Assembly (NCBI GenBank): GCA_031290815.1 | Contig: JAISLO010000082.1 | Span: 1 to 9,650 of the forward strand | Direction: 5' to 3' | DNA from: Synergistaceae bacterium | GTDB lineage: Bacteria; Synergistota; Synergistia; Synergistales; Synergistaceae | Length of the DNA: 9,650 nt | Part shown: piece by piece, positions 5,553 to 9,650 of the stretch | Position numbering within the stretch: the stretch's first letter is position 1 | Layout of the letters: each line of letters begins with the position of its first letter | The notes under the pieces: generated by a model | Seen by the model: the letters and a program-made list of their open reading frames with translations, nothing else | The model's database searches: none | What the model was told of the DNA's origin: nothing | Program-made: the position numbers and the translations under genes

Positions 5553-6119
5553 TCAGTGACTTCCCAAGGTCAGGCTGTCAAGTCCGATACTCAGGTTTTG
5601 CACGAACGTCCCGCCACTTATGTGCTCCACCACTATCTGGATCAGCTCCACGTCGCCCAGACCTCTTCCGGATGCCGTCCTGCCGCCTGCAGAAAATCTC
5701 GTCGCGTTCTCCTCGACGATCGAGTCGACGGTTCTTCTGTCCACCGCGTCGTTGAATATCGCCCTTATCTGAGCAACATCGGCGCTCTTCAGCGACGGAG
5801 GAAACGAGAGAGGCGCGCTCAGGATGAACGTGCCGGCGCCGACATCGACGCTCCTGCTCCACTGCGACGGGGAACCGGGGACGACGTAGATCGTTCCGTC
5901 GTATTTCGGCTCGTCCCGCGCTGTGCTGTCGTCGTCCCCTCTGATTTCAATCCATATCGGGGGCACTCGAGACTTGTCCTTCTGCGGATGGCTCGGGAGG
6001 CTCGGGTGCGCGGGACGCTCCGGACGGCTCGGTCTTCGGGGAGCCTCGACCCGCTCCGCCGCATATATGGGCAAGGCGAGGAGGACGGCTGTCAGGACAA
6101 ACAAGATGATTTTCCTCAC
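5553..6119 (-). CDS. Unrecognised exported protein with Pro/Arg/His-rich linker
   Basis: A 188-residue protein that I do not recognise. It begins with a clear signal peptide (MRKIILFVLTAVLLALPIYA, probable cleavage near AA-E at 21-22), continues with a proline, arginine and histidine-rich segment (about 26-46, PRRPSRPERPAHPSLPSHP), and then a mixed domain of about 135 residues. That domain includes IWIEIRGDDD, GTIYVVPGSPSQW, DVGAGTFILSAPLSFPPSL, a helical stretch ADVAQIRAIFNDAVDRRTVDSIVEENATRF, and a beta-like C-terminus. There is no cysteine, so no lipobox and no disulfides. The GTG at 6119 is chosen because GGAGG (6128-6132) is 8 bases upstream; the GTG at 6128 overlaps that SD. It is transcribed alone: a terminator lies upstream at the end of rpmF, and the ArsR-type gene beyond has its own promoter. 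It is probably periplasmic or envelope associated. Confidence 0.7.
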   Translation of the reverse strand: MRKIILFVLTAVLLALPIYAAERVEAPRRPSRPERPAHPSLPSHPQKDKSRVPPIWIEIRGDDDSTARDEPKYDGTIYVVPGSPSQWSRSVDVGAGTFILSAPLSFPPSLKSADVAQIRAIFNDAVDRRTVDSIVEENATRFSAGGRTASGRGLGDVELIQIVVEHISGGTFVQNLSIGLDSLTLGSH

Positions 6120-6157
6120 TTCAATCACCTCCGGCCATGTGCAAACAATTCGAGGTT

Positions 6158-6187
6158 TTAATACCAGTTTGAAATCAGAAGCCTAAA
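6158..6187 (-). promoter_or_regulatory. Possible extended -10 promoter for the exported-protein gene
   Basis: The minus strand has TTTAGG (6187-6182), an 18-base spacer and TATTAA (6163-6158) preceded by TGG, an extended -10 configuration. It lies about 40 bases before the GTG start. The rest of the 6120-6286 gap shows no coding potential. Confidence 0.35.
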
Positions 6188-6286
6188 GTAAAAGATTTTT
6201 ACGACAGTGTTTATGCTGCGTCATCGCGCCATCAACGCCCGGTCGAAATCGAACCGGTGTAAATCAGCATTCCCCTAGGCCTATCA

Positions 6287-6318
6287 CAAAAAAGGAGAGC
6301 GGACTCATCCGTCTCCTT
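6287..6318 (-). terminator. Rho-independent terminator after rpmF
   Basis: On the minus strand AAGGAGA-CGGA, a TGAG loop and TCCG-C-TCTCCTT form a stem of 9 or more pairs with a single bulge, followed by TTTTTT. It starts about 35 bases after the rpmF stop codon. The plus strand of the same hairpin is followed by GATTTTT, so it could also stop transcripts from the other side. It ends the ackA - yceD - rpmF transcript. Confidence 0.85.
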
Positions 6319-6352
6319 GATTTTTGCCCTGTTTTTGTGAGGAACACGCCGG

Positions 6353-6544
6353 TCAGCTTTCGTCGCTGGTCTTCAATATCTGCTTGCCGCGGTAATACCC
6401 GCAGCTTCCGCAGAGCCGATGCAGCTGCACAACCTCTCCGCAATGCGTACAGACCGAAACCTCGGGCGCTCTCAGCGATCCGAGGAACTTCGCCTTTCGG
6501 TTGTGAGTGCGGGCGTGCGATATCCTTCTCTTTGGGGTTGCCAT
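6353..6544 (-). CDS. rpmF: 50S ribosomal protein L32
   Basis: A 63-residue protein of the large ribosomal subunit. The N-terminus MATPKRRISHARTHNRKAK is the basic tail of bacterial L32. Two CxxC pairs, C32/C35 (VCTHCGE) and C45/C48 (LCGSCGY), form the zinc ribbon, so this is the zinc-binding form. Length and start agree with the family. AAAGGA and GGGAGG lie before the ATG. As in many bacteria it follows the yceD/DUF177 gene, here after 136 bases. The often-following plsX is absent; a terminator comes instead. Confidence 0.97.
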   Translation of the reverse strand: MATPKRRISHARTHNRKAKFLGSLRAPEVSVCTHCGEVVQLHRLCGSCGYYRGKQILKTSDES

Positions 6545-6594
6545 TGTCCTTTCCCTCCCTTGCGCTTTCCGTTGTCTCTTATTTCTTTGCTTTA

Positions 6595-6658
6595 CAACTC
6601 ACGCGCCCGCGTGGGGCGTGACGTTATGGCACATTGAGTATACGCTTCAACTCACGCG
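6595..6658. repeat. Direct repeat CAACTCACGCG (two copies) with a hairpin, upstream of rpmF
   Basis: CAACTCACGCG occurs at 6595-6605 and again at 6648-6658, 53 bases apart. The first copy runs into CACGCG-CC-CGCGTG (6601-6614), a 14-base palindrome. Both copies lie between the yceD stop and rpmF. On the minus strand they fall in the probable rpmF leader, so they could affect mRNA folding or be a regulatory site. This stretch holds no gene. Confidence 0.5.
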
Positions 6659-6680
6659 TCCTTGAAGGATCACCCAACCC

Positions 6681-7283
6681 TCAGTCCGCCTTGAAATTTC
6701 GGAGGACCTCAAGTCGAGGGTCCGCGTCGTCATTTCTGCAACCGCAGTCCCCCTCGTTCAGGTCCTTCCCGCATGAAGGGCATAGGCCCCTGCAATTCTC
6801 CGAACAGAGAACGCCCTCGGGAAGGTTCAGCAACAATACCTCCCATATATATGGGGATATGTCGAGCTCCGCCTGAAAGCTGTCTATCGGGATCACGTCG
6901 ACATCCCCGTCGTCGTCGTCGTCATCCTCTGCCGAAACTGCGCGCCCCCTCCCGCCGGAAGGCGTCTCCGAATGAACCGGACGCAGACTAAAAAGATACC
7001 TCAAATCGCCGCCAATTGCAAGCCCAGTTTGCGTAAGACAACGCGAACAGGGGAGAGAGATCTCCGAACGCACGGCAACAGAGGCGAGTATCCGCTCGCC
7101 GGCGTACCCCGCCGAGAACACCGCCGTTATCGGAGACGTAAAGGTATATAACTGTCCCCAGTGTTCGATCGTTCCGTCCATCGGCAGTTCAAATCTGTCC
7201 TCGAATGTGACGCCGCTCTTTTTTATGAGGGAGAGCCTCACGCCGCAGTTCCATTCCGGGGGAGGCGCAGTGTATCTCTTCAT
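6681..7283 (-). CDS. yceD: YceD family (DUF177) protein
   Basis: A 200-residue protein of the YceD/DUF177 family, commonly encoded just before rpmF and linked to large-subunit rRNA processing in bacteria and plastids. Visible marks are SLPCSRCL (C79, C82) and, near the C-terminus, CSENCRGLCPSCGKDLNEGDCGC (C160, C164, C168, C171, C180, C182) followed by DPRLEVLRNF. These are the conserved cysteine clusters of the metal-binding type, so zinc binding is likely. Between them an acidic run (about 119-130) is encoded by five GAC repeats (6909-6923). The ATG at 7283 has GGAGGTG a few bases upstream. It lies 29 bases after the ackA stop, probably in the same operon. Confidence 0.92.
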   Translation of the reverse strand: MKRYTAPPPEWNCGVRLSLIKKSGVTFEDRFELPMDGTIEHWGQLYTFTSPITAVFSAGYAGERILASVAVRSEISLPCSRCLTQTGLAIGGDLRYLFSLRPVHSETPSGGRGRAVSAEDDDDDDGDVDVIPIDSFQAELDISPYIWEVLLLNLPEGVLCSENCRGLCPSCGKDLNEGDCGCRNDDADPRLEVLRNFKAD

Positions 7284-7312
7284 TACACACCTCCGTAAAA
7301 TTCGCGTCCCTT

Positions 7313-8509
7313 CTATTTTCCAGCCAGGCGCATCGTGTCGCGCGCGATCATCAGTTCCTCGTTCGTCGGGACGACCATTATCTTCACCTTTGAGTCATCC
7401 GCGTTGATGAAGGCCTCCTTGCCGCGCAGGCCGTCGTTCTTGGAGTCGTCGATCCTGACGCCCATGAATTCGAGGCCGCGCACGATCTCTCGCCGCGTAT
7501 AGTCACTGTTTTCTCCGATTCCAGCCGTGAAGACTATGGCATCCACTCCGCTCATGACCGCCGCGTAGCTCGCTATGTATTTTTTCACAGATTCGCACAG
7601 CACATCGGATGCCAGCATCGCTCGGCTGTCGCCCTTCAACGCCGCATCCTGGACGTCCCTGAGGTCGCTGGAAATCCCCGATATCCCGAGCAGCCCGCTC
7701 TCCTTGTGGATAATATCGCTGACCCGCTTCGGGTCTCCCTCGCGCTCCAGCAGGTAGAGGATGACGGACGCATCCACATCGCCGCACCTTGTCCCCATGA
7801 GGATACCCGGAGTCGTGCCCATGCCGAGGCTCGAATCGACGCTCTTGCCGCGGTCGACCGCTGTGATCGAGCTCCCGTTGCCCAGATGACAGGTGATGAT
7901 CCTCAGTGATTCGGCCGGCTTGCCGAGCAGGACGGCGGCCCGCGACGAGACATATGCGTGGCTCGTGCCGTGGAAGGAATACCTGCGAACCTTGTCCTTC
8001 TGATAGTACCTGTAGGGGATGCCATACAGATACGCCTTGGGCGGCATCGTCTGATGAAACGCCGTGTCGAAGACCGCGGCGTTGGGGACGCCTGGCATGG
8101 CCGACTCCATTGCGCGGATGCCCATGAGGTTCGCCGGATTGTGAAGAGGAGCGAGATATGTGCAGTCCTCAATGTCCTTTATCACGGACTCGTCCACCAG
8201 CACGGACCGGTCATTCTTCTCCCCTCCGTGAACGACGCGGTGTCCCACCGCCCCAAGCTCGTCCAAGCTCTTCAGCACCCCTGACTTGGAATCCAGCAGC
8301 ATCTCCAGCACCAGCTTGATCGCGAACGTGTGGTCCGGAATGTCGGTCTCGCGAATCGTGGGCTCATCCGAGGCCCTGTTATGCTTTATGCGCGAACCCT
8401 GGATGCCTATTCGTTCGACGAGTCCCTTTGCGAGGACCGATTCATCGGTCATGTCGAACAGCTGATACTTGAGAGAAGAGCTTCCGCAGTTCAAAACCAG
8501 TATTTTCAT
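7313..8509 (-). CDS. ackA: Acetate kinase
   Basis: Acetate kinase interconverts acetate plus ATP with acetyl phosphate plus ADP in the cytosol. In fermenting anaerobes it normally yields ATP from acetyl phosphate together with Pta. From ATG 8509 the protein has 398 residues. It contains the N-terminal phosphate-binding MKILVLNCGSSSLK with N7, GHRVVHGG with R91, H123, VFDTAFHQTMP with D148, SFHGTSH with H180, CHLGNGSS, MGTRCGD with R241, FTAGIGENS and PTNEEL with E384. All agree in number with the active-site residues of Methanosarcina acetate kinase, so the enzyme should be active. The start is set by MKILVLN; a GTG nine bases upstream would add three residues but lies only 2 bases from the GGAGG. 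yceD and rpmF follow in the same direction; pta is not in the window. tmcAL diverges from the same intergenic space. Confidence 0.97.
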   Translation of the reverse strand: MKILVLNCGSSSLKYQLFDMTDESVLAKGLVERIGIQGSRIKHNRASDEPTIRETDIPDHTFAIKLVLEMLLDSKSGVLKSLDELGAVGHRVVHGGEKNDRSVLVDESVIKDIEDCTYLAPLHNPANLMGIRAMESAMPGVPNAAVFDTAFHQTMPPKAYLYGIPYRYYQKDKVRRYSFHGTSHAYVSSRAAVLLGKPAESLRIITCHLGNGSSITAVDRGKSVDSSLGMGTTPGILMGTRCGDVDASVILYLLEREGDPKRVSDIIHKESGLLGISGISSDLRDVQDAALKGDSRAMLASDVLCESVKKYIASYAAVMSGVDAIVFTAGIGENSDYTRREIVRGLEFMGVRIDDSKNDGLRGKEAFINADDSKVKIMVVPTNEELMIARDTMRLAGK

Positions 8510-8525
8510 TTGCCCCACAACCTCC

Positions 8526-8554
8526 TTGACCTCTCAGCCTCTCTCGCTCATAAT
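8526..8554 (+). promoter_or_regulatory. Sigma70-type promoter for tmcAL
   Basis: TTGACC (8526-8531), a 17-base spacer and CATAAT (8549-8554) form a good consensus match. The expected transcription start is near 8561, about 30 bases before the gene. The -35 overlaps the leader of the divergent ackA, so the two genes could influence each other. No equally good promoter for ackA was found on the minus strand. Confidence 0.6.
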
Positions 8555-8592
8555 TTTATCAGCCGGAGCGGCGGAGGGATTTGTTGAATATT

Positions 8593-9650
8593 ATGATCGC
8601 AGCCGGAATTGTCGCCGAATATAATCCCTTTCACATGGGACATCTATATCATATCAGGAAAACGCGCGAAAGTGCGAGAATTGACGCCATTGTCGCAGTG
8701 ATCTCGTCAAACTTCGTGCAGCGAGGCGAGCCGGCAATTGTCGACAAGCGCGTCAGGACGCTCATGGCGCTCTCCTGCGGCGCGGACCTGGCGCTGGAGC
8801 TTCCAGTCGCGTTCTCCAGCCACAACGCCGGCCCGTTTGGGAACGCTGCAGTCGACATCTTGGCGGCCACGGGCAGGGTCTCCTCGATCAGCTTTGGAAT
8901 GGAGGACCCGGACCGCGCGGACGCCGAGCTGCCCGGCATGGCGGATATTCTAAACGATGAGCCCGAGGAATTCAAACTCTCGCTGAGGAAAAAACTCTCT
9001 CTGGGTTATTCGTTCGTTCAGGCAAGGAGCATGGCCCTGGATGAGATGAAACCGGGGGCTCTTGAAATCCTGAAGCGGCCCAACAACAATCTCGCCCTGT
9101 CGTACGTCAAGCGGATCAGGGAGATGCGTTATCCGATCAAGACCATCGCGATACAAAGATTCGGCGCCGGCCACAACGAGGGTATCGCGGAGGGCGCCGG
9201 GGCGGCGAGCGCTTCCGCCATACGCGGGCTTGCGGCGTCCGGTGATGTCGAAGCGGCGTGTTCGCTCATGCCCGACCAAAGCGCGGAACTGTTCCGCGAG
9301 GCATGTGCGTCCGGACACGCCGCACGCGACGGATCCAGGTTTTGGACCGCATTGAGACAGGCGATTATAAGGGCTAAAGCGCGGGATTTAGCCAAGATGG
9401 CCGGTATGAGCGAGGGCCTGGAGAACAGGGTGGCCGACATGGCGTCAAGGGCGGAATCATACGAGTCGTTCGTGGACTCCTGCACGAGCAGGCGTTATCC
9501 GAGGGGGCGCATTCTGCGGCTCTGCGTCCACATCCTCCTGAACTTGAGCCAGGAGGAGAGCATGGACTTTCAATCCCGCGGACCTGCCTATATCAGAGTG
9601 CTTGGCGCAAATCGCGTCGGCAGGAATCTCTTGGCCGAGATGAGGCAGAC
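8593..9650 (+). CDS. tmcAL: tRNA(Met) cytidine acetate ligase (TmcAL/YlbM), 3' end outside window
   Basis: TmcAL makes N4-acetylcytidine at the wobble position 34 of elongator tRNA-Met, using acetate and ATP by way of an acetyl-adenylate. The frame is open from ATG 8593 to the window end (352 codons; relatives have about 400). Visible marks are the nucleotidyl-transferase start GIVAEYNPFHMGHLYHI with the HxGH motif, SNFVQRGEPAIVDK, ALELPV, SFGMED and RPNNNLALSYVKRI. Near the right edge are SRRYPRGRILRL and YIRVLGANRVGRNLL, both typical of the C-terminal part. ATG 8593 matches the usual family start, but GGAGGG (8573-8578) is 14 bases away and better spaced for an in-frame TTG at 8584, which would add three residues. 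It diverges from ackA, whose product handles the same substrate, acetate. Confidence 0.9.
   Translation, partial: MIAAGIVAEYNPFHMGHLYHIRKTRESARIDAIVAVISSNFVQRGEPAIVDKRVRTLMALSCGADLALELPVAFSSHNAGPFGNAAVDILAATGRVSSISFGMEDPDRADAELPGMADILNDEPEEFKLSLRKKLSLGYSFVQARSMALDEMKPGALEILKRPNNNLALSYVKRIREMRYPIKTIAIQRFGAGHNEGIAEGAGAASASAIRGLAASGDVEAACSLMPDQSAELFREACASGHAARDGSRFWTALRQAIIRAKARDLAKMAGMSEGLENRVADMASRAESYESFVDSCTSRRYPRGRILRLCVHILLNLSQEESMDFQSRGPAYIRVLGANRVGRNLLAEMRQ

Noticed and set aside
6239..6257. Hairpin CCGGTCGAAATCGAACCGG, whose minus strand (CCGGTTCGATTTCGACCGG) resembles a tRNA T-arm, as a possible tRNA gene, tRNA fragment or att site.
   Set aside because: No acceptor stem, D-arm or anticodon arm could be fitted around it on either strand, and no matching repeat was seen elsewhere in the window.

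Overview
The window reads as a moderately GC-rich bacterial chromosome with a short AT-richer stretch at its left end. Gene content and order (prfB followed by a SpoIVB-type S55 peptidase protein; ackA - yceD/DUF177 - rpmF divergent from a YlbM/TmcAL gene) recall anaerobic Synergistota or related Firmicutes-like lineages. That placement is inferred from gene neighbourhoods and protein style only; no rRNA or other decisive marker is present.

Positions 1-1340 look like a small accessory or decayed region, with visibly lower GC and different codon use. They hold a possible 3' end of a gene running in from the left, a C-terminal remnant of a REP-associated (IS200/Y1-like) transposase that carries its characteristic GTAGGGG...CCCCTAC palindrome inside the reading frame, one intact gene for a PIN-like nuclease (315-1088), and a broken N-terminal piece of a GNAT acetyltransferase with an in-frame stop.

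From about 1390 the sequence becomes ordinary core chromosome. On the plus strand, prfB (RF2) is expressed through the classical CTT-TGA-C programmed +1 frameshift. It is followed within a few bases by a secreted 657-residue protein with a SpoIVB S55 peptidase domain. Converging on the minus strand are an ArsR-type repressor with a Cys-Val-Cys metal motif and, 24 bases downstream, a DgkA-family lipid kinase. The dgkA reading frame has no ATG, GTG or TTG at the expected place but has a CTG under a perfect Shine-Dalgarno sequence. Next on the minus strand is an unrecognised small exported protein.

The right third is a minus-strand cluster ackA - yceD - rpmF ending in a strong Rho-independent terminator. 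It is divergent from tmcAL, which runs off the right edge. AckA (acetate and acetyl phosphate), TmcAL (uses acetate to make ac4C34 on elongator tRNA-Met), YceD and L32 together make an acetate and translation neighbourhood.

No tRNA, rRNA, CRISPR array or intact insertion sequence was seen. The least explained items are the PIN-like gene between two gene remnants, the apparent CTG start of dgkA, the prfB frameshift site without an obvious upstream SD-like stimulator, and the orphan exported protein.
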